Source of the DNA: Hoeflea prorocentri
GTDB taxonomy: Bacteria > Pseudomonadota > Alphaproteobacteria > Rhizobiales > Rhizobiaceae
Assembly: GCF_027944115.1 (NCBI RefSeq)
Contig: NZ_JAPJZI010000001.1
Coordinates: forward strand, 3,162,001-3,226,000
DNA length: 64,000 nucleotides
Reading direction: 5' to 3'
In this document: in pieces, positions 11,656-20,884 of the stretch
Numbering within the stretch: the first letter of the stretch is position 1
Layout of the letters: every line of letters starts with the position of its first letter
Translations under genes and position numbers: made by a program
Notes under the pieces: generated by a model
Seen by the model: the letters and a program-made list of their open reading frames with translations, nothing else
The model's database searches: none
What the model was told of the DNA's origin: nothing

Positions 11656-12543
11656 TCAGGCCGACGCCTGTTCGGGCCGATTGGTCAGATAGACACCCGC
11701 AACCACAATGATCGTTCCGGCAATCATCGGCCCGGAGAGCCTTTCACCGAAGAGCAGGAAGGCCTCGATCGCAACCGCCGGAGGAACAAGATAGATGAGG
11801 GAGGCTGCGCGCGAGACCTGCCCCCGCCGGATCAGATAAAGAAGCAGGGCGACGGCGCCTATGGACAAGCCGAATACGGACCACAGCATGGTGAGCGTGG
11901 TTTCGACATTCCAGACCATGCGCATGTCCTCCAGCAGCAGGGCCAGAGGCAGAGTAAAGGCCAATGCACCGACATATTGGAGCGTAACGGTCGAGCGCAG
12001 GTCCGCTGATTGCAGAAACCGCTTCTGATAGATCGTGCCCGCCGTTACGCCAAACATACCCACGATGTTAACCGCAAGGGGGATGAGCGCTGTCACGATT
12101 TGCGATGTCTCCAGCATGACGATGCGCGGAACGATGGCTATCAGAAGACCCGCCAGGCCAAGGACAATACCCAGCCATTGCCCCCGCGTCAGGCGTTCGC
12201 CCACGATAAACGGTGCAGACAATGCCGTCAGCAGTGGTTGCAAAGCGGCAATAAGGCCGGAAAGGGATGCCGGCACACCGTTAGCAATTGCCCACCAGAC
12301 ACCACCGAGATAAATGCCGTGGAGCAACACGCCCGAAACCATGGCATGGCCCCATGCCGCCGGGGAAGCCGGCCAGTTTGCGCGCATCGCCAAACACAAT
12401 GTGAGCAAAGCCGCGGCGGCAGCTATGTAGCGTATGCTCAAGAACGTCAGCGGATCGGCATATGGCGCGGCGTAACGGGCGGAGATCCAGCCCGTCGACC
12501 ACAAAAGGACGAACAGCGCCGGCGCCAGGCGGGCAAGAATCAT
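11656..12543 (-). CDS. DMT superfamily EamA-type transporter
   Basis: A 295-residue protein with ten hydrophobic segments in two halves, opening LARLAPALFVLLWSTGWISARYAAPYADPLTFLSIRYIAAAAA, which is typical of EamA/RhaT exporters. The second half starts near VNIVGMFGVTAGTIYQKRFL. It lies 41 nt after the stop of the molybdoenzyme anchor subunit on the same strand and may be co-transcribed with it. These carriers usually export small metabolites; the substrate is unknown. Confidence 0.85.
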   Translation of the reverse strand: MILARLAPALFVLLWSTGWISARYAAPYADPLTFLSIRYIAAAAALLTLCLAMRANWPASPAAWGHAMVSGVLLHGIYLGGVWWAIANGVPASLSGLIAALQPLLTALSAPFIVGERLTRGQWLGIVLGLAGLLIAIVPRIVMLETSQIVTALIPLAVNIVGMFGVTAGTIYQKRFLQSADLRSTVTLQYVGALAFTLPLALLLEDMRMVWNVETTLTMLWSVFGLSIGAVALLLYLIRRGQVSRAASLIYLVPPAVAIEAFLLFGERLSGPMIAGTIIVVAGVYLTNRPEQASA

Positions 12544-12584
12544 TTAACGGCGGTCTCCGGATGTGGAGGCTAAAAAAACCCGCT

Positions 12585-13514
12585 CTAAGTGTTCCCGCCA
12601 CCATAGTAAAGCGAAACCGCATGCTCGGCTTCGGCAAAGAACAGCCAGCGCTCGACAAAAAGACCGGCCATCATCAAAAGGAATGCCGGAAGCAGCCACA
12701 GCGTCGTGCCGGAGAAAACCCACACGGCAAGCGCGATGAGCAACGGAAGCGCTGCACCGACGAGGAGCGCAATCATTCGCAGCTTTGCCGCATGTTTGCG
12801 GCCGACAACATGGACCATCTCGCGCGTCAGGTAATTCTCGCCGCTGTGCGGACGCTCAAGCAGACGCACCTTGCCGATGGCGCCCAATCCCGTTGCCGTT
12901 TCAACGGTCGAGCCAGCCTGCTCAAGGCTGGCGTTTTCGGCGTGTTTCCACCAGGCATATTTGCAAGCCCATGCGGCAAGAATGGCAACAAAGGCGACTC
13001 CGGCGGCACCCGATCCGCCAGCGGCCAGTCCGTTAAGCACCGCGGCCAGAAGGAAGCCGCTGGCCAGCGAAAACAAGAGATAGCAGGCGGGCGTCAGCCC
13101 GGTATTCCATCGCGGTACGGTCTTCAGCTGCGCGTAGATCATGGCCGTCGTATAGACGGTGACCAGCGCGCCGAGCGCAACAAGCAGACCGAGAATGAGC
13201 GGCCGTTCGCCGCTGATCATCCAGATGAGCGCGTAAAGCGCGAACAGGACAAGTGTTGCCACCGACATGACGCCTTCGCGCGACAGCCATGAGGACCGCC
13301 ACTGCGAAAAGGCACGCCATGCGCGTTCGGGGTGACCAAGGTGAAAGGTGGAGGACACCAGGCCGACCACGCAAAGGGCGGCCGCCAGCAGCGGAATAAA
13401 AAACGCTGCGGCAAGACCAGCCGGAAGCGGCAGTCCGGCGCCGATCATTGCGATCAGGCCAAAACCGGCTCCGGAGGTGACAGTAAAGAAAATGACGGAG
13501 ATTGCCGGATGCAT
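12585..13514 (-). CDS. soeC: DmsC/SoeC-type membrane anchor subunit of a molybdoenzyme
   Basis: A 309-residue integral membrane protein with about eight hydrophobic segments. The opening PAISVIFFTVTSGAGFGL and the SSTFHLGHPERAWRAFSQWRSSWLSREG block are the hallmark of the DmsC/NrfD-like anchor of SoeABC-type enzymes. It would hold the catalytic and Fe-S subunits on the membrane and pass electrons to the quinone pool. It is the third gene after soeA and soeB, 5 nt downstream of soeB. Confidence 0.8.
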   Translation of the reverse strand: MHPAISVIFFTVTSGAGFGLIAMIGAGLPLPAGLAAAFFIPLLAAALCVVGLVSSTFHLGHPERAWRAFSQWRSSWLSREGVMSVATLVLFALYALIWMISGERPLILGLLVALGALVTVYTTAMIYAQLKTVPRWNTGLTPACYLLFSLASGFLLAAVLNGLAAGGSGAAGVAFVAILAAWACKYAWWKHAENASLEQAGSTVETATGLGAIGKVRLLERPHSGENYLTREMVHVVGRKHAAKLRMIALLVGAALPLLIALAVWVFSGTTLWLLPAFLLMMAGLFVERWLFFAEAEHAVSLYYGGGNT

Positions 13515-13519
13515 ATGAC

Positions 13520-14260
13520 CTACCCCAGCCTTTCGAGGGCCTGATCGAGCCAGCCGAGGAACCCGCCGGGGGGTTCCTGTGCAGCCGGGGCGGCTACCGG
13601 AGCGCTATCAGGTTTGGTTTTGGGACGGGGCGGCAGATATTTATTGACCGGCGCGGTGCCCATTTCCGGCATCAGGTCCATACCGCCGCGCTCGGCAACG
13701 AGCTGTGACACATCCGACTGCGGGTCGGACAGGTCGCCAAAGTGCCGCGCGCCAGCAGGACAGGTGCGTACGCATGACGGAACGCGGTCTTCCTCCGGTA
13801 TATTGTCGTTGTAGATGCGGTCGACACACAGCGTGCATTTTTTCATCACGTTCTCGACCGGGTCCATCTCGCGCGCGCCGTAGGGGCAGGCCCAGGCGCA
13901 AAGACCACAGCCGATGCACATGGATTCATCGACGAGGACGATACCGTCCTCGGACCGTTTGTAGCTGGCGCCCGTCGGACAGACCGTCACGCACGGCGCA
14001 TCGGCGCAATGCAAGCAGGATTTCGGGAAATGAACAATGGAGGCCGGCGCATCCTCTGGGCTGACCTCGAATGTATGGATACGGTTGAGGAACGAGCCGA
14101 CCGGCTCGTCGCCATAGGGATCAAGATCGGCAAGCGGCGCGCCATAACCGCCCGTGTTCCACTCCTTGCAGCTGATGACGCAGGCATGGCAGCCCACACA
14201 GGTGTCAAGGTCGATAACAAGACCAAGCGCCTTGTCCGTTGATTGGGGAAGACTGGTCAT
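13520..14260 (-). CDS. soeB: Four-cluster Fe-S subunit of SoeABC/DMSO-reductase type enzyme
   Basis: A 246-residue ferredoxin-like subunit. Four cysteine groups are visible in order: CVGCHACVISCKEW, CLHCADAPCVTVCP, CIGCGLCAWACP and CTLC...CVRTCP, enough for four [4Fe-4S] clusters. A proline-rich C-terminal tail (PPRPKTKPDSAPVAAPAAQ) precedes a short amphipathic end. The ATG at 14260 overlaps the soeA stop by 4 nt and has GGAGGAG upstream. There is no Tat signal, so it sits on the cytoplasmic side. It relays electrons from SoeA to SoeC. Confidence 0.85.
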   Translation of the reverse strand: MTSLPQSTDKALGLVIDLDTCVGCHACVISCKEWNTGGYGAPLADLDPYGDEPVGSFLNRIHTFEVSPEDAPASIVHFPKSCLHCADAPCVTVCPTGASYKRSEDGIVLVDESMCIGCGLCAWACPYGAREMDPVENVMKKCTLCVDRIYNDNIPEEDRVPSCVRTCPAGARHFGDLSDPQSDVSQLVAERGGMDLMPEMGTAPVNKYLPPRPKTKPDSAPVAAPAAQEPPGGFLGWLDQALERLG

Positions 14261-17136
14261 TTGATCTCCTCCCATTCATGCCCGTAGGCAAGTTCGTCGG
14301 GCGGCTTCGCCAGAGCATCCTTCTGGGGTGCATATTGCGGCAGGGAGACCGAATTGTCGCCGGCCTCCGCCTTCTCGATGCGCACCCGCAGATCGAACCA
14401 GGCTGCCTGGCCGGTGATCGGGTCGGAGTTCGACCAGCGCAGCCCATCGGCCTTCGGCGGCAGCAATTCGTGGATCAGATGGTTCAGCAGGAAACCCTCT
14501 TTGGCTTCGGGCGCGTTTTCGTCGAGCGTCCAGGCGCCGGAGCGTTTGCCGATCGCGTTCCAGGTCCACATGGTCTTACCGTTCAGCGCCTCCATGCGCC
14601 GCACAGGCACCTTGATCTTTCCATGGTGGGATATGACCCAGGCCCAGTCACCGTCCTGAAGACCGGCCTCATCGCAAATCGCGCCCGGCACATAGAGCGG
14701 ATTGGTGCCGTGAATCTGGCGCAGCCAGGCGTTCTGGGAGCCCCAGGAGTGATACATGGCTGCCGGCCGTTGGGTGATCGCGTGGTGCGGGAACTCCACT
14801 TCCGAGATACCTTCACCCTCAAAGGGCGGATACCAAAGCGGCAGGGGATCGAACGTGGCCTTTATGCGTTCGCGATGTGTATCCGGCGGTTGGCGTTTTC
14901 CATGGCCTTCCGCCGCCAACTGGAATTTGCGCAGCGGCTCCAGATAAAGCTGGAAGACATTTTCCACCGGACCGTCCTGCAGCCCCATCTCTATGGCCCA
15001 ATCCGACCAGGCCTTGTTGGCGTGCTTGAAGTATTGCGCCTCGGCAGGAACGTGCGCCTCGAAGAAACCGCCATTCTCGATGTAGCGATTGATCTGGCCC
15101 GGATTGGGGTCGCCGCGCCCGTGGGTTCCGCCCTTCTCCCCGCGCCAGCCGGCAAGCGGCCCAACGCCCGGCCGACGCTGGTGATTGACCATGTAGTCGG
15201 CATAGTCGGCATAAAGCGCGCTGCCGTCTTCCTTGACCATTCCGGGCAGGCCAAGACGTGCGCCGAGATCCAGCAATACGGACTGAAACCCGCGTACATC
15301 ACGTCCCTTTCCCTGCGTTGCCGGGTCGACAACCGGCCAACGGATGGAATCGGCAAGTGCATCGGGTTCGGAAATCGGGCGGTCAAGCAGCGAGATGCAA
15401 TCATGCCGCTCCAGATAGGTGGTATCCGGCAACACCAGATCGGCATAGGCGACCATTTCGGAGTTATAGGCATCAGCGTAGATGATTTTCGGAATACGGT
15501 AATTGCCGTCTGCGTCCTTGTCGGAAAGCATTTTCATCACGCCGTCGGAATTCATCGAGGAATTCCACGACATATTGGCCATATACATGAAAAGCACGTC
15601 GATGGAGTAGGGATCGCCGGCATGCGCGTTGGAGATCACCATATGCATCAGGCCGTGAGAGGACATCGGCGCATCCCAGCTGAACGCCTTGTCGATGCGC
15701 AGCGGTGTGACGCCATCTTCCTCCAGCAGCATATCGTCGGGACCGCGCAGGAAGCCGAGATGCGGCCCGGGCAGCGGTTCGCCCGGCTTATTGCCGGCAT
15801 GCGGCTTGGGTTGTCCTTCGACCGGCCTTGGATAAGGCGGTTTGAAGCGGAAGCCGCCGGGACAGTCGATCGAACCCAGGAGGATCTGCAGCATGTGCAG
15901 AGCCCGGCAGGTCTGGAAGCCGTTGGAATGGGCCGATATCCCACGCATGGCGTGGAAGGCGACCGGCCGTCCGATCATACGATCGTGCTTCTCGCCTTTC
16001 ATATCGGTCCAGGGCTGTTCGACGACCACTTCCTTCTCGAAAGCCGCCTCGGCGATTTCCGCCGCCAGCCTGCGGATCTGTGCCGCGGGAACGCCGGTGG
16101 CATCAGCCACATTCTCCGGGGCGTAGTCATCGCTCAGATATTTTTCCGCCAGTAACTCAAATGCAGGCCGGGCCTTGCGGCCATCGGCGAGCGTTGCGCT
16201 GCCCTTCAGGGCCGGCTTCACGCCAGCCTCCTTTGAAGACACGCAATTGCCCGTGCCGCGGTCCATTACCAGCGGCTCTCCGGCTTCGTTGCGGGCAATC
16301 AGGCCATGATCGGCCGCGCCCTCATCGTCAATGACCAGCCAGGGCGCATTGGTGTAGCGAATGAGATAGTCGACATCGATTTTTCCCGCCTTGAGCAGCT
16401 CATGAACCATGGCGAGGATAAACAGGCCATCCGTACCTGGGGTAATGCCGACCCATTCATCGGCAACGGCATTGTAGCCGGTGCGTACCGGATTGACGCC
16501 GATCACCTTGACGCCGCGTTCCTTCAGGCGGCCCAGGCCCATTTTGATCGGGTTTGAATCGTGATCCTCGGCAACACCGAAAATCATGAACAGCTCGGTC
16601 TTTTCCCAGTCCGGCGCGCCGAACTCCCAGAACGCACCGCCGAACGTATAGATGCCGCCCGCCGCCATGTTGACGGAACAAAAACCGCCATGGGCGGCAA
16701 AATTGGGCGTACCATATTGCTGCGCCCACCAGCCCGTCAGCGACTGGCTCTGATCGCGACCGGTAAAGAAGGCCAGCCTTTTCGGGTCACGCTGACGGAC
16801 CTCGCCCAACCATTCGCCTGCAAGCGATAGCGCCTCGCTCCACTCGATTTCCTTGAACTCGCCCGAGCCGCGCTCACCCGTGCGCAGCAGCGGCTTGTTG
16901 AGCCGGGCCGGCGAATAGTGCTGCATGATGCCGGCCGATCCCTTGGCGCACAGGACACCTTTGTTGATCGGATGATCCCGGTTGCCCTCGATGTAACGGA
17001 TTTTCGGCTGACCGTCCTCGCCGCTGCGTATATGGACATTGATGCCGCAACGGCACGCGCACATGTAGCAGGTGGTTTTGCGTATTTCGTCGGAGACATG
17101 GGGCGATAGTTCCAAATCGTGTCCATCTGCGCCCAT
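14257..17136 (-). CDS. soeA: Molybdopterin oxidoreductase, probable sulfite:quinone dehydrogenase catalytic subunit SoeA
   Basis: A 959-residue bis-MGD enzyme of the DMSO reductase superfamily. The N-terminus has the [4Fe-4S] motif CYMCACRC ... GVLCAKG, and the C-terminus holds the molydopterin dinucleotide binding domain (NPLYVPGAICDEAGLQDGDW onward). There is no twin-arginine signal, which argues for a cytoplasmic enzyme such as SoeABC rather than periplasmic DmsABC or PsrABC. SoeABC oxidises sulfite to sulfate and reduces quinone. The ATG at 17136 is chosen because GGAGG lies 6 nt upstream; a TTG one codon earlier is less well placed. Assignment to sulfite rests on family resemblance and topology; another oxyanion or sulfur substrate is possible. 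Confidence 0.78.
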   Translation of the reverse strand: MGADGHDLELSPHVSDEIRKTTCYMCACRCGINVHIRSGEDGQPKIRYIEGNRDHPINKGVLCAKGSAGIMQHYSPARLNKPLLRTGERGSGEFKEIEWSEALSLAGEWLGEVRQRDPKRLAFFTGRDQSQSLTGWWAQQYGTPNFAAHGGFCSVNMAAGGIYTFGGAFWEFGAPDWEKTELFMIFGVAEDHDSNPIKMGLGRLKERGVKVIGVNPVRTGYNAVADEWVGITPGTDGLFILAMVHELLKAGKIDVDYLIRYTNAPWLVIDDEGAADHGLIARNEAGEPLVMDRGTGNCVSSKEAGVKPALKGSATLADGRKARPAFELLAEKYLSDDYAPENVADATGVPAAQIRRLAAEIAEAAFEKEVVVEQPWTDMKGEKHDRMIGRPVAFHAMRGISAHSNGFQTCRALHMLQILLGSIDCPGGFRFKPPYPRPVEGQPKPHAGNKPGEPLPGPHLGFLRGPDDMLLEEDGVTPLRIDKAFSWDAPMSSHGLMHMVISNAHAGDPYSIDVLFMYMANMSWNSSMNSDGVMKMLSDKDADGNYRIPKIIYADAYNSEMVAYADLVLPDTTYLERHDCISLLDRPISEPDALADSIRWPVVDPATQGKGRDVRGFQSVLLDLGARLGLPGMVKEDGSALYADYADYMVNHQRRPGVGPLAGWRGEKGGTHGRGDPNPGQINRYIENGGFFEAHVPAEAQYFKHANKAWSDWAIEMGLQDGPVENVFQLYLEPLRKFQLAAEGHGKRQPPDTHRERIKATFDPLPLWYPPFEGEGISEVEFPHHAITQRPAAMYHSWGSQNAWLRQIHGTNPLYVPGAICDEAGLQDGDWAWVISHHGKIKVPVRRMEALNGKTMWTWNAIGKRSGAWTLDENAPEAKEGFLLNHLIHELLPPKADGLRWSNSDPITGQAAWFDLRVRIEKAEAGDNSVSLPQYAPQKDALAKPPDELAYGHEWEEIK

Positions 17137-17342
17137 CAAACGCCTCCCTCAAGACAGAATAATCGCCATATGGCGTGTCGCAATATAAGCATTCTTGTTG
17201 TACCGGCGCCATTGGGCGGCACCATTAAGTTCAAGGTAATAGAAAACCCACTGGCACGCCGGGAGGACCAGCGCTGTCAAACACAGGGAACCAGAAGCGC
17301 GATTGCCCGGCAAAATCAACGTTCATTGAGGCTAACTCGGCG

Positions 17343-18344
17343 TCATTCAGCCGGGCTTGCCACCGATGCGCGCTCAACAATTGAAGCCTCCAGCCTTGCC
17401 GTGCGGATCGGCTTGTCCTCGTCAAGCAACCCGGCCAGTGACGTCGCCACCAAGGCGCCCATGCGGGCCGTCGGCAGGCGCACGGTGGTGAGCGGCGGCG
17501 TGCTGTTGGCGGCCCAGTCAAGATCATCACACCCCATGAGGGATATATCTTTCGGAATGGTCAGACCGCGCCGGTTGCATTCAAAGAGAACACCAAGCGC
17601 AATCACATCGGAGAGACAAAGGACGGCGGAGAAATCCTGGGTGCCATCAAGAAGTGCGCGCGCGCCTTCAACACCGCCTTCAACGTCCAGCGCCGTTTCC
17701 TGCAGGATTACCGACACGCCGGCCCGGCGCGCACCGTTCTCCACACCGGCAATTCTGAGCCGCGTGCGGTCATTGTCCGATTTAGGGCCGTGCAGGACGG
17801 CGATGCGGCGATGGCCAACTGATGCCAGATGAGTGACGGCCGCACGCCCAATATCGCAATTGTCATAACCGACTGCGGGAAGACCGTTGGCAGTCTCGCA
17901 CACGCTGGTGCACACGGCCGGAACGCCGGCTGCATCAAGCCGTGCAAGCAGAGCCTGGCTGTGTTCGGCGCCGGAAAGGATCAGGGCTTCGGCGCCCATA
18001 TCCATCAATTCGCCGACACGGCGTTCCTCGGCTTCCGGCTCGCCCTCCGTTGTGGCGATGACCAGCGCGTAGCCGAACTGGGCCAGTTCCCGCTCCACCG
18101 CGTTGAGAAACCGAGCGAAAATCGAGTGCGCGAGCGTTGGCACCACCGCGCCGATCGTTCGGGTGCGTTTCGTGGCAAGCGCCCTTGCCGCCGGATTGGG
18201 TTTGTATCCGGCGGCCCTGATCGCTTCGAGCACCCGCTCTCTCGTGTCCTTGTTGACATTGTCGGCGTTGTTGAGGACGCGCGAGATCGTCGCAACCGAC
18301 AAACCGGTTGCCTGAGCCAATCCGCGCACGCCGGTTTTCTTCAT
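17343..18344 (-). CDS. LacI family transcriptional repressor of the adjacent betaine-type operon
   Basis: A 333-residue regulator. The HTH and hinge helix are intact (VRGLAQATGLSVATISRVLN, then NPAARALATKRT), followed by a periplasmic-binding-like effector domain. The start at 18344 puts the HTH at the usual distance from the N-terminus and has AGGGG 5 nt upstream; an ATG at 18392 is also possible (AGAGGG 6 nt upstream). It is divergent from the DUF1989-GcvT/ABC operon, and a perfect LacI-type operator lies between them. The effector is likely the imported compound or a product of it. Confidence 0.88.
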   Translation of the reverse strand: MKKTGVRGLAQATGLSVATISRVLNNADNVNKDTRERVLEAIRAAGYKPNPAARALATKRTRTIGAVVPTLAHSIFARFLNAVERELAQFGYALVIATTEGEPEAEERRVGELMDMGAEALILSGAEHSQALLARLDAAGVPAVCTSVCETANGLPAVGYDNCDIGRAAVTHLASVGHRRIAVLHGPKSDNDRTRLRIAGVENGARRAGVSVILQETALDVEGGVEGARALLDGTQDFSAVLCLSDVIALGVLFECNRRGLTIPKDISLMGCDDLDWAANSTPPLTTVRLPTARMGALVATSLAGLLDEDKPIRTARLEASIVERASVASPAE

Positions 18345-18446
18345 CAAAGCCCCTGCCCCCTTCGCCCGACCCGCGAGCAAATTTCCAGACATTCACAGCC
18401 CTCTGGCGTCACAACTAACATATTTAACCGCAAAGTCATTGACTCA

Positions 18447-18460
18447 TGTAACCGTTTCCA
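18447..18460. promoter_or_regulatory. Imperfect LacI-type operator
   Basis: TGTAACCGTTTCCA matches the perfect palindrome 22 bp downstream at 12 of 14 positions. The 22-bp centre-to-centre spacing is two DNA turns, putting both sites on one face of the helix. Confidence 0.55.
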
Positions 18461-18468
18461 TCTTAATG

Positions 18469-18482
18469 TGTAACCGGTTACA
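18469..18482. promoter_or_regulatory. Perfect LacI-type operator palindrome
   Basis: TGTAACCGGTTACA is a perfect 14-bp palindrome with the central CG typical of LacI/PurR family operators. It lies 26 nt upstream of the DUF1989-GcvT start and about 125 nt upstream of the divergent lacI-type start, so one bound repressor could control both. Confidence 0.78.
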
Positions 18483-18507
18483 TCAATGCCGACTACTCGG
18501 CGAGGAC

Positions 18508-20838
18508 ATGATTGTGCAGGTATTCGCCCCAAGTTCCGGCGGCTTACACACACCCGGTATCCGGTATGTCGGTTTTTCCGGCGACGCGGCAAACGCCAGC
18601 CTTGAAGTGCGCTGCGGTGAAGCCCGGATGCTCAAGGCAGATGCCGGTGATCTGATTACAATCACGAACATCGATGGCGGTGCAACGATCCTCATTGCGG
18701 CGCTGGGAAATGACGGTGCCAACGCACTGTCCGGGTTGGGGCTTGAACGGCCAGACGGCCCGGTCGAGGCGCCGGTCGGGTTTGACCGCACCCAGCTTGG
18801 CGGCTGGCTTCAGGCGCACGGTTTCGACCTGCCGGCGATTGAATTCACCCGGGTGTTTTCAAGGCAAACACCGGCAGCCGAACGCTTCACGATCCGGGTG
18901 AGCGGTGCATGCACCGTCTGGCTTGCCGCACCTGTCAGCGAGGAGACGATCCTTGCAGGCGGCGGAGGCACCTTCCTTGCCGAGATCAAACGCGCAGTGA
19001 ACAGGCAGGAACTGCCCGATCCCATCGGAGAAATCCGCGATGAATTCCGTGTCGACAGCGGCACCGCACGCGCCTACGAGATTCGCAAGGGTGATTTTGT
19101 CCAGATCATCGACGTCCAGGGCCGGCAGTGCTCAGACTTCATGGCCATGCGGGCGGATGCGCTGGAAAACGGCGTCGAGCGTTACATCGATTCAACGGTC
19201 ACCCGCACCTTTTCGGGAGGCGCCTATCCCGGCCCCGGATTGTTCGACAAGTTTCTCGATCAGGATATGCAGCCGCTTCTGTCGGTTGTACAGGACACGG
19301 TGGGGCGGCACGATACCTTTGCCCTGGCCTGCACCGCGCGCGGCTACGAGGAGCGCGGCTTTCCGGGCCATCTGAATTGCTCCGACAATATTTCCGGGGT
19401 TTTCGAACCCTATGGGATTGCGAAGCGAAGCGCATGGCCGGCCATCAATTTTTTCTTTAACTCCAGCATACTTCCAACCGACAACCGATTGCGGATCGAT
19501 GAAGCCTGTTCACGGCCCGGCGACCATGTGACCATGCGCGCGCTGACGGACCTTGTGTGCGTCAGCACGGCCTGCCCGGACGATATCGACCCGATCAATG
19601 GCTGGAATCCCACGGATATTCATGTGCGTATTTACAAGCCGGACCGCCCCATCAGGCGGGCAATTGCCCATCGGCCATTCAACGACAGCGAGGTTTCCAT
19701 GACCCGTGAGAGCGCATTCAATGCGCGCACGAGTGCACTGACACGTTCGTTTCAGGTGGCGCGGGATCTGTGGCTTCCGACCAGTTTCGAAAGTACACGC
19801 GCCATAGACGAATACTGGGCCTGCAGGAATGCGGTGACGATCCAGGACATGTCGTCGCTGCTCAAATACGACATTGTCGGACCGGATGCCGAGCGGCTGC
19901 TGCAAAAATGCCTGTCGCGGAACATTGCCCGGCTGTCTGTCAACCGGGGTGTCTATGCCCTGGTCACCTCGCATAGCGGCACGGTCCTTGATGACGGGAC
20001 GCTGTTCCGGCTGGCGCCGGACCTGTTTCGCTGGTGCTGCGGCTCGGAGGAGAGCGCACGCCATCTGCGCGAGACGGCTGAACAGGACGGATTGAAGGTA
20101 TGGATCAAGGCCCACGGCTCGTCCATGCCGAACCTTGCCCTGCAGGGACCAAAGAGCCGCGAACTTCTGGAACGCGTCGTCTTCACGCAACCCCATCAAC
20201 CTGCCCTTGAAGCCGTCAAATGGTTCGGCTTTACCATCGCCCGCCTGCGCGACCGCAACGGTCCGGCCTTCATGCTGACGCGCACCGGATTTACCGGCGA
20301 GCTTGGATACGAGATTTTCTGCACGCAGGATGCGGCGCTGACAATCTGGGATACACTGATGGAGACGGGTGCGGACCTTGGTATCACGCCCATGGGCCTC
20401 GACGCCTTGGCGACCATCCGGATCGAAGCCGGTTTCATGGCCGCTGGCGCCGAATTCACAGCCGATACGGATGCCTATGAGGCCGGACTTGGATTTGCGG
20501 TAGACATGAAAAAAGGTCCGTTCATCGGCCGGGAGGCCCTTGAACGCAACGCCGCCGCGCCGCGCCGCAAACTTGTCGGTCTCCTGTTCGACGGCAATGA
20601 AGTGCCACAGCACGGCGACCCGCTCCTCATCGGCCGTCAGCAGGTCGGCACGATAACGAGCGCAACACGCTCGCCGCAGCTCGGCTGTGCAATCGCAATG
20701 GCGCGCATTGCGGTCGAGCACGCACAGGAGCAGACACAAATCGAGGTCGGGCAGCTTGACGGGCACAGCAAACGGCTGGCAGCGACCATTACCGGCATAC
20801 CCTTTGTCGATCCGAAACGTGAACGAGCGAGGGCATAG
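18508..20838 (+). CDS. DUF1989-GcvT (aminomethyltransferase-like) fusion protein
   Basis: A 776-residue two-part protein. Residues about 190-390 form a DUF1989 (urea-carboxylase-associated) domain, with GDFVQIIDVQGRQCSDFMAM and the HLNCSDN motif as visible landmarks. Residues about 410-770 are a GcvT-like folate-binding aminomethyltransferase domain, with RTGFTGELGYEIF and MGLDALATIRIEAGF. Residues 1-180 are not recognised. The ATG at 18508 follows GCGAGGAC. GcvT-type domains take a one-carbon unit from an N-methyl or aminomethyl compound to tetrahydrofolate, so demethylation of the imported betaine-like solute is a reasonable inference. It is first in an operon with the ABC importer. Confidence 0.8.
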   Translation: MIVQVFAPSSGGLHTPGIRYVGFSGDAANASLEVRCGEARMLKADAGDLITITNIDGGATILIAALGNDGANALSGLGLERPDGPVEAPVGFDRTQLGGWLQAHGFDLPAIEFTRVFSRQTPAAERFTIRVSGACTVWLAAPVSEETILAGGGGTFLAEIKRAVNRQELPDPIGEIRDEFRVDSGTARAYEIRKGDFVQIIDVQGRQCSDFMAMRADALENGVERYIDSTVTRTFSGGAYPGPGLFDKFLDQDMQPLLSVVQDTVGRHDTFALACTARGYEERGFPGHLNCSDNISGVFEPYGIAKRSAWPAINFFFNSSILPTDNRLRIDEACSRPGDHVTMRALTDLVCVSTACPDDIDPINGWNPTDIHVRIYKPDRPIRRAIAHRPFNDSEVSMTRESAFNARTSALTRSFQVARDLWLPTSFESTRAIDEYWACRNAVTIQDMSSLLKYDIVGPDAERLLQKCLSRNIARLSVNRGVYALVTSHSGTVLDDGTLFRLAPDLFRWCCGSEESARHLRETAEQDGLKVWIKAHGSSMPNLALQGPKSRELLERVVFTQPHQPALEAVKWFGFTIARLRDRNGPAFMLTRTGFTGELGYEIFCTQDAALTIWDTLMETGADLGITPMGLDALATIRIEAGFMAAGAEFTADTDAYEAGLGFAVDMKKGPFIGREALERNAAAPRRKLVGLLFDGNEVPQHGDPLLIGRQQVGTITSATRSPQLGCAIAMARIAVEHAQEQTQIEVGQLDGHSKRLAATITGIPFVDPKRERARA

Positions 20839-20884
20839 GCAGTTTTAAACAGGGAAGAGCATTAGAGAAGAAGGGAACATAAGA

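Noticed and set aside
12544-12584. A terminator between soeC and the EamA gene
   Set aside because: The minus strand has a run of seven T residues here, but no stem precedes it, so co-transcription remains possible.
14239-16155. A 638-codon open frame on the plus strand
   Set aside because: It lies antisense to soeA, whose motifs are unmistakable; long antisense frames are usual in GC-rich coding DNA and this one has no family resemblance or ribosome site.
19510-20766. A 418-codon open frame on the minus strand
   Set aside because: Antisense to the DUF1989-GcvT gene; no similarity and no sensible start context.
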